DNA from: Roseibium sp. MMSF_3412
GTDB lineage: Bacteria > Pseudomonadota > Alphaproteobacteria > Rhizobiales > Stappiaceae
NCBI RefSeq assembly: GCF_030733265.1
Contig: NZ_JASHJI010000002.1
Span: forward strand, 495,402-559,401
DNA length: 64,000 nucleotides
Direction: 5' to 3'
The notes beneath the pieces were generated by a model that was not told the DNA's origin, did no database searches, and saw nothing but the letters and a program-made list of their open reading frames with translations. Numbering within the stretch: the first letter of the stretch is position 1; every line of letters begins with the position of its first letter. This document shows, piece by piece, positions 36,026-44,325 of this stretch. The translations under genes and the position numbers were made by a program.

Positions 36026-37231
36026 TTGAGTATCTATGTGGACCAGCAGTCAGTCTCGCCCAAGACCGGAAGTCTGGGAACGCGCTTCCTCATCTACCCA
36101 CAGGTGCCGCACGTCGCCGGTTACGAAAAACCTGAAACGGTCTGGATCAGCACACCGCCCGGCGAGATCAAGGCGGGACCGGCCGACCGGCGCATGTATG
36201 TCGTCGATCCGCTGTTTGAAAAACCCGTTTACGAATACCCCTACCAGCCACCCTTTGTCGGCGACAGTTTCCCCCCGGCAGAGGCCGGGCCGGACGGCCA
36301 TTTCGATCACCTTGATCCGAACAGCCGCGAATTTGTCTGCGCCCACGTCTTTGCCACGCTCAGACGCGTGCTCGATATCTGGGAAAGCTATCTCGGTCAC
36401 GAGGTCATCTGGCACTTCGCGCAAACCTACGAGCGCCTGGAGATCATTCCGCAGGTCAACTGGCACAACGCCCAGTCCGGCTACGGCTACATCGAGTTGG
36501 GTATCGAGCGCGGCGACCGGGAAAACGCCTACCCCTATGCCCTGAACTTCGATGTGATTGCCCATGAATTCGGCCATGCTCTCATCTTCGCCGAAATGGG
36601 CACGCCGACAAGCACGGCAAGCAGGCAGTATTTCGGCTATCACGAAAGCGTCTCCGATCTGATCGCCCTGATTTCGCTGCTGCATTTCGACAGCGTTCTG
36701 GATCGCCTGCTCAGATCGACGAACGCCAACCTTCTGACCATGAACGAACTCAACCGGATCGCGGAGCTTGCGGGAGACAAACAGATCCGCACGGCAAGCA
36801 ATGACCGCAAGATGAGTACGGTCAGCGACGCGGTGCATGATCTGTCAAAACCGTTTACCGGCGCGATTTTCGATACGCTTGTCGAGCTTTATCACCGCGA
36901 CGCGGTCGAGCGGGGTCTGGTCGACCTTCCACGGGAAGTCAGCCACGACCGGCTCTTTGAGCTTGATCACCACGAAATAGAACTGATCGGCAAACGCTTC
37001 GCCGAAGCCTACGCGGCCCGATCCTTTTTGTTGAAATCGACGCTGGAGAACGCGCGCGACCTTCTGGGCTCGGCGATCGCAAGGTCCTGGAGCACCCTGG
37101 ACCCGAATACGCTGAACTATGCGGTCGCAGGCGCAGCAATTGCGGATCAGTTCGATGAAATGGGCGCGCCGTTCGCCGGTGACATTCTGATGGAAAACCT
37201 GGAATGGCGGGAAATCGTCGTTCGCACCTGA
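36026..37231 (+). CDS. Thermolysin-like (gluzincin) metallopeptidase of unknown specificity
   Basis: A 401-residue protein whose only firm landmark is a zinc site: HEFGH at residues 180-184 and a likely third ligand E207 in YHESVSDLIAL, matching the N-E-x-x-S-D motif that follows HExxH in thermolysin-family enzymes. No signal peptide is visible, so it may act inside the cell. The start is TTG at 36026 with CGAGG 5 bp upstream. The frame stays open for another 78 bp and reads like protein (TGWIYNRLPEAD), but contains no ATG, GTG or TTG, so the true N-terminus is uncertain. It sits between tfuA and two small proteins, as maturation or immunity peptidases do in peptide-modifying clusters. Confidence 0.7.
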   Translation: MSIYVDQQSVSPKTGSLGTRFLIYPQVPHVAGYEKPETVWISTPPGEIKAGPADRRMYVVDPLFEKPVYEYPYQPPFVGDSFPPAEAGPDGHFDHLDPNSREFVCAHVFATLRRVLDIWESYLGHEVIWHFAQTYERLEIIPQVNWHNAQSGYGYIELGIERGDRENAYPYALNFDVIAHEFGHALIFAEMGTPTSTASRQYFGYHESVSDLIALISLLHFDSVLDRLLRSTNANLLTMNELNRIAELAGDKQIRTASNDRKMSTVSDAVHDLSKPFTGAIFDTLVELYHRDAVERGLVDLPREVSHDRLFELDHHEIELIGKRFAEAYAARSFLLKSTLENARDLLGSAIARSWSTLDPNTLNYAVAGAAIADQFDEMGAPFAGDILMENLEWREIVVRT

Positions 37232-37254
37232 AAAACTTGAAGGGGGACTTAGAG

Positions 37255-37740
37255 ATGAGTGACGACACTTCCAACGGGCAATTCCCGACGATCCAGCCGG
37301 ATCCCTATTACGATCCCGCCGAAATCATATTGGTCGGCATGAACATTTCCTGGATCAAGAACGAAATCGCGGCGGATGTGAAGATCGATACGGGCGGAGA
37401 CCAGGCGAGCCGCATCTCGATACAGCTTCTGTCCGCACCCGGCCGTCAGATCGCACTTATCAGGGCCTACATTTACGAAGGCAGGCAGTATGACCTGCCC
37501 AAACCGAAAATCATGGTTGTTTCAGGAGATGGCGAAGACCTTCCCGGCAACTATGTCCCCAAGGACCGGCCACTCAAGTTCTGGCGCATGAACAAGCTGA
37601 CTCGCACGGCAGAAATTTCTATTGAAGACGGGCTGCTTGAAACGCTCATACTTGAAGCGAATCTGCCGGGCCGGCGGTCGCCGAATTCCTATGCCGCGAA
37701 CATGCAGATGGCGCACAGGTCCGGCCGTCTGAATTCCTGA
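37255..37740 (+). CDS. Small protein of unknown function, 161 aa
   Basis: I do not recognise this protein. It has no signal peptide, no transmembrane segment and no cysteine. The N-terminal ~25 residues are Pro/Asp/Tyr-rich (FPTIQPDPYYDPAEI), then beta-strand-like stretches follow (IILVGMNISWIK, IAADVKIDT, RISIQLLSAPGRQIALIRAYIYE), and the C-terminal ~30 residues are polar and probably flexible. AGGGGG lies ~9 bp before the ATG; a longer frame from 37204 overlaps the peptidase and is less likely. Its place after ycaO-tfuA and the peptidase makes it a candidate substrate or partner of that system. Confidence 0.65.
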   Translation: MSDDTSNGQFPTIQPDPYYDPAEIILVGMNISWIKNEIAADVKIDTGGDQASRISIQLLSAPGRQIALIRAYIYEGRQYDLPKPKIMVVSGDGEDLPGNYVPKDRPLKFWRMNKLTRTAEISIEDGLLETLILEANLPGRRSPNSYAANMQMAHRSGRLNS

Positions 37741-37822
37741 CAACAGGCGCGAATTGACCCGCCGGATTGTTGAAAGCAAACCGGCTGCGATCTCCAAGGG
37801 TAACCCAATCAAGGACAAGCAG

Positions 37823-38236
37823 ATGGCAGAACCCCAAACCGTTAAGCTCGATCAGTGCGCGCCCTACGAGCCCGGCGAATTTGTGATCGACGATATCAAG
37901 GCGGTCGAAATCAAGGCATCCGCCCTGGTGCCCGGCATCATGAATGTCGTCGGGGTCGGATTTGTCTACATTCCGCAAACGAAAGTTGACGGAAGCAAGC
38001 ATGTCGTTATCAAGACGTTCGGTCTTAACGACAACAAGGCAGGAAACGTGACACCGGTAACCGACCTCCTGCTTGATTTCAAGGACGGGCACTACGAGGC
38101 CCGGGTCGCGGTGCCCGAGCCTTTCCGGGTGGAACAGGATTTCCAGATGACGGTCAAACTCGAACCGGACAAGCACGGCGTGGACGGCGGCTTTCTGAGG
38201 GTTCTCTTCTTCTACGATTACGAGCAACCCTGTTAG
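37823..38236 (+). CDS. Small beta-rich protein of unknown function with C-terminal Cys, 137 aa
   Basis: I do not recognise this protein. It is soluble and beta-rich, with strands such as GEFVIDDIKAVEIKA, MNVVGVGFVYIP, HVVIKTFGLND and FQMTVKLEPD. It has only two cysteines, C12 and C137; the chain ends FFYDYEQPC, so the last residue is a free-standing cysteine. AAGGA lies 7 bp before the ATG at 37823. It follows the 161-residue protein by 82 bp and ends just before a strong terminator, so it is the last gene of the YcaO-TfuA region and a candidate substrate. Confidence 0.65.
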   Translation: MAEPQTVKLDQCAPYEPGEFVIDDIKAVEIKASALVPGIMNVVGVGFVYIPQTKVDGSKHVVIKTFGLNDNKAGNVTPVTDLLLDFKDGHYEARVAVPEPFRVEQDFQMTVKLEPDKHGVDGGFLRVLFFYDYEQPC

Positions 38237-38262
38237 GGCGTTCCGCAGCCGCTGAGAAGATA

Positions 38263-38290
38263 GGCCCGCCTTCCGGCGGGCCTTTTCGTT
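38263..38290 (+). terminator. Terminator closing the YcaO-TfuA region
   Basis: An 8-bp GC stem (GGCCCGCC / GGCGGGCC) with a TTCC loop, followed by TTTTCGTT. It lies 27 bp after the last stop codon and between convergent genes. Confidence 0.85.
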
Positions 38291-38292
38291 TC

Positions 38293-39792
38293 TCAGAAAT
38301 CGAACTTCACGCCTTGCGCCAGCGGCAGCTCGGCTGAGTAGTTCACCGTTGAGGTCTGACGGCGCATATAGCCTTTCCAGGCATCCGACCCGGATTCGCG
38401 GCCGCCGCCCGTTTCCTTCTCGCCGCCGAATGCGCCGCCAATCTCGGCCCCCGACGGTCCGATGTTGACATTGGCGATGCCGCAATCGGACCCGGTTGCC
38501 GACAGGAACGTCTCGGCTTCGCGCATGTTGAGCGTGAAGATGCACGATGACAGCCCCTGCGGAACATCGTTCTGCAGCGCGATCGCGTCCTCCAGGTGCT
38601 CGTACGCCATCACGTAAAGGATCGGAGCGAACGTCTCGGTTTTTACTGTCTCTGTCTGAGCCGGCATTTCAACCAAGGCAGGCGCAATATAGGCACCGCC
38701 CGGCACACCGCCTGAAACCGGCGCTCCGCCATGCACGGTACCGCCTTGCGCGCGCGCCTTGTCGAGCGCGCCTTGCATTGCGTCGAGCGAGGCCTTGTCG
38801 ATCAGGGGACCGATGAGCGTTCCCTCCGCGCGCGGATCACCGATCGGCAGACTGCCATACGCCTTCACCAGCCTGGCAACAAGGTCGTCCTTGATCGACG
38901 TGTGCACAATCAGTCGGCGCAGCGACGTACAACGTTGACCGGCGGTGCCGACCGCTGAAAAGACGATCGCGCGGACGGCCATTTCCAGGTCCGCCGACGG
39001 GGCAACGATCATGGCGTTGTTGCCGCCAAGTTCCAGGATCGGACGGCCCCAGCGAGCAGCGACCTTGGGCCCGACAATACTGCCCATGCGGGTGGAGCCT
39101 GTTGCGGACAGGATCGGCACGTCCTTCGACGTCACCAGCGCCTCGCCGATGTCGGAACCGCCGATAACCACCTGCATCAGATCTTCCGGCGCATCATCGC
39201 CGAACCGGGCAATTGCCTTCTCGAAGATGCGCTTGCAGGCGAGCGCGGTCAGCGGCGTTTTTTCGGACGGTTTCCAGATGACCGGATTGCCGCAAATAAG
39301 GGCGAGCGCAGTGTTCCATGACCATACCGCGACCGGAAAATTGAACGCCGTGATCACGCCGCATGGCCCCATGGGATGCCAGGTTTCCGACATCTTGTGA
39401 CCTGGCCGTTCCGAAGCGATGGTAAGACCGTAAAGCTGGCGCGACAATCCGACGGCAAAATCGCAGATGTCGATCATTTCCTGGACTTCGCCAAGACCTT
39501 CCGACGTGATCTTGCCGGCTTCCATGGTAACGAGCGCGCCGAGATCCTCTTTCGCCGCGCGCAGTTCCTCTCCCAGAAGGCGCACAAGCTCACCGCGCCG
39601 CGGCGCAGGCAGCGTCCGCCAGCTTTCGAAGGCCGCTTTTGACCGTGCGATCACGTCCGACATCTCGGCAGGCGGTGTTTCGGCAATCGCCGCAACCGTA
39701 GCCCCGTCGATCGGCGACACGACCGTCAGGCTGCCGCCCGTAAGGTCGCGCTCGGCAAAACCGAGCGCGCGCAGAACCTCTGCGTGCTCCAT
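38293..39792 (-). CDS. amaB: L-alpha-aminoadipate-6-semialdehyde dehydrogenase (ALDH7/AmaB type)
   Basis: A 499-residue aldehyde dehydrogenase of the antiquitin (ALDH7) branch, recognised by the C-terminal stretch IGGAFGGEKETGGGRESGSD followed by AWKGYMRRQT, the general base in ELGGNNA and the nucleophile in TAGQRCTSLRR. It oxidises alpha-aminoadipate semialdehyde, or its cyclic form piperideine-6-carboxylate, to L-alpha-aminoadipate in lysine breakdown. It lies 21 bp downstream of the saccharopine dehydrogenase gene in one operon, which makes the lysine assignment firm: that enzyme releases exactly this semialdehyde. Confidence 0.9.
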   Translation of the reverse strand: MEHAEVLRALGFAERDLTGGSLTVVSPIDGATVAAIAETPPAEMSDVIARSKAAFESWRTLPAPRRGELVRLLGEELRAAKEDLGALVTMEAGKITSEGLGEVQEMIDICDFAVGLSRQLYGLTIASERPGHKMSETWHPMGPCGVITAFNFPVAVWSWNTALALICGNPVIWKPSEKTPLTALACKRIFEKAIARFGDDAPEDLMQVVIGGSDIGEALVTSKDVPILSATGSTRMGSIVGPKVAARWGRPILELGGNNAMIVAPSADLEMAVRAIVFSAVGTAGQRCTSLRRLIVHTSIKDDLVARLVKAYGSLPIGDPRAEGTLIGPLIDKASLDAMQGALDKARAQGGTVHGGAPVSGGVPGGAYIAPALVEMPAQTETVKTETFAPILYVMAYEHLEDAIALQNDVPQGLSSCIFTLNMREAETFLSATGSDCGIANVNIGPSGAEIGGAFGGEKETGGGRESGSDAWKGYMRRQTSTVNYSAELPLAQGVKFDF

Positions 39793-39813
39793 GACTGTTT
39801 CTCCTATAGGGCG

Positions 39814-40869
39814 TCAGCTGCTGTAGCGCGCGCCGTTCTTTGTTTTCAGGAAGGCATCCAGCGGAACGTCTTCCTGTCTGAGGAAGCCTTGAGAAGGCAA
39901 TGTCCCGTCTCTGACCATTTCAATGATGGCGACGACCGAAGACGCCGTCGTCCAGGCAATGGCGGTCCGCTCCCGCCCGGCGATCTCCAACGGTTTCAGA
40001 CCTCTGACGAACTCCTTGCGTCCGGTGCGTCCGTTCTCTTCGCCTTCGGCGGCGACGTGGATATAGACAATGTCATCGCTCACCGGCGGCTTCGCGTTCA
40101 CCAGGATCTCGCCTGCTTCCTTGCGCCTGTCGCGCATCAGAAGTTCGTGGAAGAAGAAGTTCATCAGTTGCACATGTCCCGGATAGCGCATGGTCTTGTA
40201 GTCCATGTTCGGCACACGCGACTTGTAGGTCTCGCACATTGTACCGAGACCACCGGAGGTGGTGAACGCTTCCAGTTCGATACCGCCGATGACGATCTTC
40301 TCGATCCACTCCATCGGTGAAACCCATTTGATTTCGCCGTCTTCAAGAACCTCACAATCGTTGAGGTATTCGTTGACCACACCCTCGGGAGACCAGTTGA
40401 AGGAATAGCCCATCAGTCCGGTCGGATTCTGCGGCAGCGCTCCAACCCGCATCCGGCAGGACCGGCATGTCTCGAATTCCTCGATCAGACTTGCCCCGAC
40501 AATTCCGACGAACCCGGGCGCAAGCCCGCATTGCGGCGCCATCAACCCTTTCGAGGACTTGGCAAGTTCCATGATCGCCTTGGTTGTCGGCACGTCTTCG
40601 GTCAGGTCGAAATAATGAAGGCCGAGTTCGTGCGCCGTGCTGGCAACACCGACATTCAGGAAATAGGGCAGGCAGGAAAGAACGGCATGCGAGCCGGAGA
40701 GTGCATCACGAAGCGCATCCAGATTGCTGACGTCGACATGCCGCGTTTCGAACGGCAGATCGGCACTGGCGTGCGTATCGAAGCCGGTCACATCGAAACC
40801 GCTGTCGTGAAGGAGTTCACCTGCCAGCGCGCCGACCTTGCCCAGGCCCAGAACAGCTATCTTGTCCAT
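39814..40869 (-). CDS. Saccharopine dehydrogenase (glutamate-forming, LYS9-like)
   Basis: A 351-residue NAD(P)-dependent enzyme: N-terminal Rossmann motif VLGLGKVGALAGELL, DLTEDVPTTKAIMELA, and a C-terminal domain containing CGLAPGFVGIVGASLIEEF. It converts saccharopine to glutamate and alpha-aminoadipate semialdehyde, the substrate of the next gene. The lysine-ketoglutarate reductase domain that makes saccharopine is not fused to it and not seen in the window. I start it at the ATG at 40869, the beginning of the Rossmann fold, with GGGGGA 9 bp upstream. Confidence 0.82.
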   Translation of the reverse strand: MDKIAVLGLGKVGALAGELLHDSGFDVTGFDTHASADLPFETRHVDVSNLDALRDALSGSHAVLSCLPYFLNVGVASTAHELGLHYFDLTEDVPTTKAIMELAKSSKGLMAPQCGLAPGFVGIVGASLIEEFETCRSCRMRVGALPQNPTGLMGYSFNWSPEGVVNEYLNDCEVLEDGEIKWVSPMEWIEKIVIGGIELEAFTTSGGLGTMCETYKSRVPNMDYKTMRYPGHVQLMNFFFHELLMRDRRKEAGEILVNAKPPVSDDIVYIHVAAEGEENGRTGRKEFVRGLKPLEIAGRERTAIAWTTASSVVAIIEMVRDGTLPSQGFLRQEDVPLDAFLKTKNGARYSS

Positions 40870-40940
40870 CTGCAATATCCCCCGAGAGTGACAGGTCACA
40901 GGATAACCGCCCTTGACCTGCACAATAACACCTGAAAAAT

Positions 40941-40962
40941 AGTTATATTCATGACTATAACT
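40941..40962. promoter_or_regulatory. Inverted repeat in the divergent lysine-catabolism promoter
   Basis: AGTTATA and TATAACT are exact reverse complements separated by 8 bp. They lie between the saccharopine dehydrogenase gene and the divergent LysR gene, so they are probably that regulator's site. Confidence 0.5.
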
Positions 40963-40979
40963 CATAGATTGGCGGCACC

Positions 40980-41885
40980 ATGGAACGCGACTTTCCGATC
41001 CCCAGTATCTCGGTTTTGCGCTGCTTTGAGGCGGCGGCAAAGCATCAGAGTTTTACTGCCGCAGCTGAAGAACTCGGCCTGACGCAAAGTGGTGTCAGCC
41101 GTCAGGTCAAGGAACTGGAGGATCAGATCGGCGCACCGCTGTTCCGCAGGGAAGGGCGCGGTATCCGCCTGACACAGGCCGGCAAATCGCTTGCAGAGGG
41201 CGTTTTCTCCGATCTGTCTCGGCTCAGGCGCACAATCAGCCAGGCCGTCGCTGCGGGCGGAACCCAGGAACTGCTGACCATTGCGGCCCTGCCCTCCTTC
41301 GCAACCCGCTGGCTCGTGCCCCGGCTGAAGCATTTCAAGGAACTTCGCCCGAACCTGGACCTGATGGTTCACAGCCGCTCGGAACCTTTCGACCTTGTCG
41401 AGGAAGGCATCGACGTGGCGATCCACTTCGGAGCCAATGACTGGCCGGGCGCAAAGCTCAGCCCCCTGTGTCCGGAAGATCTAATCGTTGTCGCATCTCC
41501 GGCGCTGCTCGAAGCCAGCCCGGTACAGGAAAAATCAGACATTTTGAAGCTGCCGCTGCTGCACATGACATCGCGCTCACACCTCTGGAAAGTCTTTCAG
41601 CAGTCGGTGCCCGGTACGGCTGCCCACGTCCAGGTCGGCAGCTATTTCGACAGGTTTTCGCTGGTGATCGCCGCAGCCGCAAACGGTATGGGCGCAGCGA
41701 TACTGCCGACCTATCTGATCGAGTCAGAACTCGCATCGGGAACCCTGGTCAGCCTGGCATCCGTGCAGGACAATTCTGAGCACAACTACTATCTGGCGAC
41801 GCCTCCGGGCAGGATCAGCCCACCTGCCGCCGAGTTCCTGACCTGGATACGGCGCCAGGTGAGCCGCAGGGTCAAACCCGCCTGA
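40980..41885 (+). CDS. LysR-family regulator (GcvA-like) of lysine catabolism
   Basis: A 301-residue LysR protein with HTH AAKHQSFTAAAEELGLTQSG and VSRQVKELEDQIGAPLFRREG, then an effector domain with the FDLVEEGIDVAIHFG segment seen in the GcvA branch. It is divergent from the saccharopine dehydrogenase/AmaB operon, with a palindrome between them. By family habit it would respond to lysine or a pathway intermediate and control the operon; the ligand is inference. Confidence 0.88.
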   Translation: MERDFPIPSISVLRCFEAAAKHQSFTAAAEELGLTQSGVSRQVKELEDQIGAPLFRREGRGIRLTQAGKSLAEGVFSDLSRLRRTISQAVAAGGTQELLTIAALPSFATRWLVPRLKHFKELRPNLDLMVHSRSEPFDLVEEGIDVAIHFGANDWPGAKLSPLCPEDLIVVASPALLEASPVQEKSDILKLPLLHMTSRSHLWKVFQQSVPGTAAHVQVGSYFDRFSLVIAAAANGMGAAILPTYLIESELASGTLVSLASVQDNSEHNYYLATPPGRISPPAAEFLTWIRRQVSRRVKPA

Positions 41886-41942
41886 GCAGCCTCCGTTATC
41901 CGGAACTCATGCCGCTTTCGATGCCAGGAGTGAATTTATTTT

Positions 41943-41962
41943 AAGTTTGAAATTTTAGACTT
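41943..41962. promoter_or_regulatory. Quasi-palindromic AT-rich operator before the 2-aminobenzoate operon
   Basis: AAGTTTGAAATTTTAGACTT matches its own reverse complement at 16 of 20 positions. It lies 66 bp before the start codon of the monooxygenase/reductase gene. An AT-rich dyad of this size is typical of MarR proteins, and a MarR gene is third in the operon. Confidence 0.5.
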
Positions 41963-42027
41963 GAAGTAATTTCCGAAACGTGGTTCGCTGATGAAACTGA
42001 TGGGGCTGTCGTCATCTGGAGGATCTG

Positions 42028-44325
42028 ATGAAGATTGCGTGTTTGGGCGGTGGGCCGGCCGGTCTCTATTTCGCGATATCCATGAAACTGCGCGACCCGT
42101 CGCACGACGTTGTCGTGCTGGAGCGGAACCGCGCCAACGATACGTTCGGATGGGGCGTCGTGCTCTCGGATGACGCCCTCAGCCGGATGGAAGGCAACGA
42201 TCCTGTCAGCACCAAGGCGATCCGGGATCACTTTGCGTACTGGGACGATATCGCCGTTGAGCATAACGGTGTCCGGACCGTCTCCGGCGGTCATGGTTTT
42301 GCCGGGATCGGCCGCAAGCAGATGCTCATCCTGCTGCAGGAACGGGCCCGGGAACTCGGTGTCGAAATGCGCTTCGAAACCGAGTTCGAAGACGCGGAAA
42401 CATTCCGCAAAGACTACGATCTCGTGGTTGCCTGCGACGGCATCAATTCCAGGGTTCGCACCGAATACGAGGATGTCTTCAAACCGGACATCGACACGCG
42501 TTTGTGCAAGTTCATCTGGCTTGGCACACACCAGAAATTCGACGACGCTTTCACGTTCATTTTCGAGAAAACCGAACACGGCTGGATCTGGGCCCATGTC
42601 TACCAGTTCGACGACAACACCGCGACGTTCATTGTCGAGTGTCTTCAGCCGACATGGGACGGCTGGGGCTTTGCCGACATGTCCAAGGAAGAGACGGTCG
42701 AAACCTGCCGCAGTATCTTTGAGAAGTATCTCGGCGGCCACGATCTCATGTCCAACGCCGCCCACTTGCGCGGCTCCGCCGTCTGGATGAATTTCCCGCG
42801 TGTGATCTGCGAGAAGTGGTACCACAAGAACATCGTCCTGATGGGCGATGCGGCTGCAACCGGGCATTTTTCGATCGGCTCCGGGTCACGGCTTGCCTTC
42901 GACAGCGCGATCGCGCTTGCCGACTATCTTCACAGCGAAGCGGACATGGAAACGGCCTTTGAGCGCTATCAGGAAGAGCGGCGGCTGGAAGTTCTGAGAC
43001 TGCAATCGGCAGCCAGAAACTCGCTTGAGTGGTTCGAGAATGTGGAGCGCTATCTCGATCAGGATCCTGTTCAGTTCAACTACAACCTGCTCACCCGGTC
43101 TCAAAGGATCAGTCACGAAAACCTTCGCCTGCGCGATCCGAAATGGCTTGAATCTGCGGAAAGATGGTTCATGGACCGGTCCGGCGCATCGCCGAACGCA
43201 CCGGTGCGCGCGCCGATGTTCGCGCCGTTCAAGCTGCGCGAGATGCCGCTGAAAAACCGGATCGTGGTCTCGCCGATGGCGCAATACAAGGCCGTCGACG
43301 GTGCCCCGACCGACTGGCACTTGATCCACTATGGCGAACGCGCCAAGGGCGGTGCGGGTCTTGTCTATGTCGAGATGACATGCGTCAGCGCCGAGGGCCG
43401 CATCACGCCCGGATGTCCGGGTCTTTACGCGCCCGAGCATGAGACCGCGTGGAAGCGTCTGACCGACTTCGTCCACGACGAGACGGACGCGAAAATCTGT
43501 TGTCAGATCGGTCACTCCGGCCGCAAGGGTTCAACCCAGCTGGGCTGGCAGGAAATGGATGCACCGCTTGCCGACGGCAACTGGGACATTGTTTCCGCCT
43601 CGGCAATCCCCTGGTCCGCGAACAATGCGACCCCGCGCGAAATCACCCGGGCCGAAATGGCGGAAATAAAGGCCCAGTTCGTCCGCTCTGCCGAAATGGC
43701 CGAACGCGCGGGTTTCGACATGACCGAACTTCATGCCGCGCATGGCTATCTTCTTTCCTCCTTCATCTCGCCGGTTTCGAATGTCCGCACGGATGAATAT
43801 GGCGGCGCGCTGGAAAACCGCATGCGCTGGCCCCTGGAGGTGTTCAGGGCCATGCGGGAGGTATGGCCGGAAGAAAAACCGATGTCTGTGCGCATTTCGG
43901 CAAATGACTGGGTCGGCAGCGAAGGTGTGACGCCGGAGGATGCGGTTGAAATCGCCAGGATGTTCCGCGCTGCCGGTGCGGATCTCATCGACGTGTCCGC
44001 CGGCCAGACAACACCGGATGCAAAACCGGTTTATGGCCGCATGTTCCAGACACCGTTTTCCGACCAGATCAGGAACGAGGGCGGGCTCCAGACCATGGCC
44101 GTCGGGAACATCTTCGAGGCCGATCACGCCAACTCCATCCTGATGGCCGGGCGTGCCGACCTTGTCGCGGTGGGCCGTCCGCATCTGGCCGATCCCTACT
44201 GGACCTTGCACGAGGCGAGCCGCATCGGCGACAGGAACGCCACGGACTGGCCGCTGCCCTATCTCGCCGGTCGCGATCAGGCCTGGAGGCTGGCCGACCG
44301 GGACGCGGAGATCCTGCGCGCATGA
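42028..44325 (+). CDS. abmA: 2-aminobenzoyl-CoA monooxygenase/reductase (flavin hydroxylase-OYE fusion)
   Basis: A 765-residue fusion. Residues 1-~385 are a class A flavin monooxygenase (FAD motif [17 protein letters not shown], a D-G motif in [12 protein letters not shown], and [17 protein letters not shown]). Residues ~395-765 are an Old Yellow Enzyme barrel ([45 protein letters not shown]). In Azoarcus evansii a fusion of this plan hydroxylates and then reduces the ring of 2-aminobenzoyl-CoA to a non-aromatic product; related proteins are annotated as salicylyl-CoA 5-hydroxylases. The ATG is preceded by GGAGGATCTG. It heads an operon holding beta-oxidation-type enzymes and the CoA ligase, which supports the anthranilate assignment. 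Confidence 0.85.
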   Translation: MKIACLGGGPAGLYFAISMKLRDPSHDVVVLERNRANDTFGWGVVLSDDALSRMEGNDPVSTKAIRDHFAYWDDIAVEHNGVRTVSGGHGFAGIGRKQMLILLQERARELGVEMRFETEFEDAETFRKDYDLVVACDGINSRVRTEYEDVFKPDIDTRLCKFIWLGTHQKFDDAFTFIFEKTEHGWIWAHVYQFDDNTATFIVECLQPTWDGWGFADMSKEETVETCRSIFEKYLGGHDLMSNAAHLRGSAVWMNFPRVICEKWYHKNIVLMGDAAATGHFSIGSGSRLAFDSAIALADYLHSEADMETAFERYQEERRLEVLRLQSAARNSLEWFENVERYLDQDPVQFNYNLLTRSQRISHENLRLRDPKWLESAERWFMDRSGASPNAPVRAPMFAPFKLREMPLKNRIVVSPMAQYKAVDGAPTDWHLIHYGERAKGGAGLVYVEMTCVSAEGRITPGCPGLYAPEHETAWKRLTDFVHDETDAKICCQIGHSGRKGSTQLGWQEMDAPLADGNWDIVSASAIPWSANNATPREITRAEMAEIKAQFVRSAEMAERAGFDMTELHAAHGYLLSSFISPVSNVRTDEYGGALENRMRWPLEVFRAMREVWPEEKPMSVRISANDWVGSEGVTPEDAVEIARMFRAAGADLIDVSAGQTTPDAKPVYGRMFQTPFSDQIRNEGGLQTMAVGNIFEADHANSILMAGRADLVAVGRPHLADPYWTLHEASRIGDRNATDWPLPYLAGRDQAWRLADRDAEILRA

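Noticed and set aside
35995..36130. A ~45-codon ORF (one Cys) overlapping the peptidase start, considered as a RiPP precursor
   Set aside because: It has no ribosome site, no leader-core look and overlaps the peptidase coding frame, so it is probably chance.
41941..42867. 308-aa open frame opposite the monooxygenase/reductase gene
   Set aside because: It lies wholly antisense to a clear flavoprotein gene. Its sequence has no recognisable domain, and high-GC genes commonly give such shadows.
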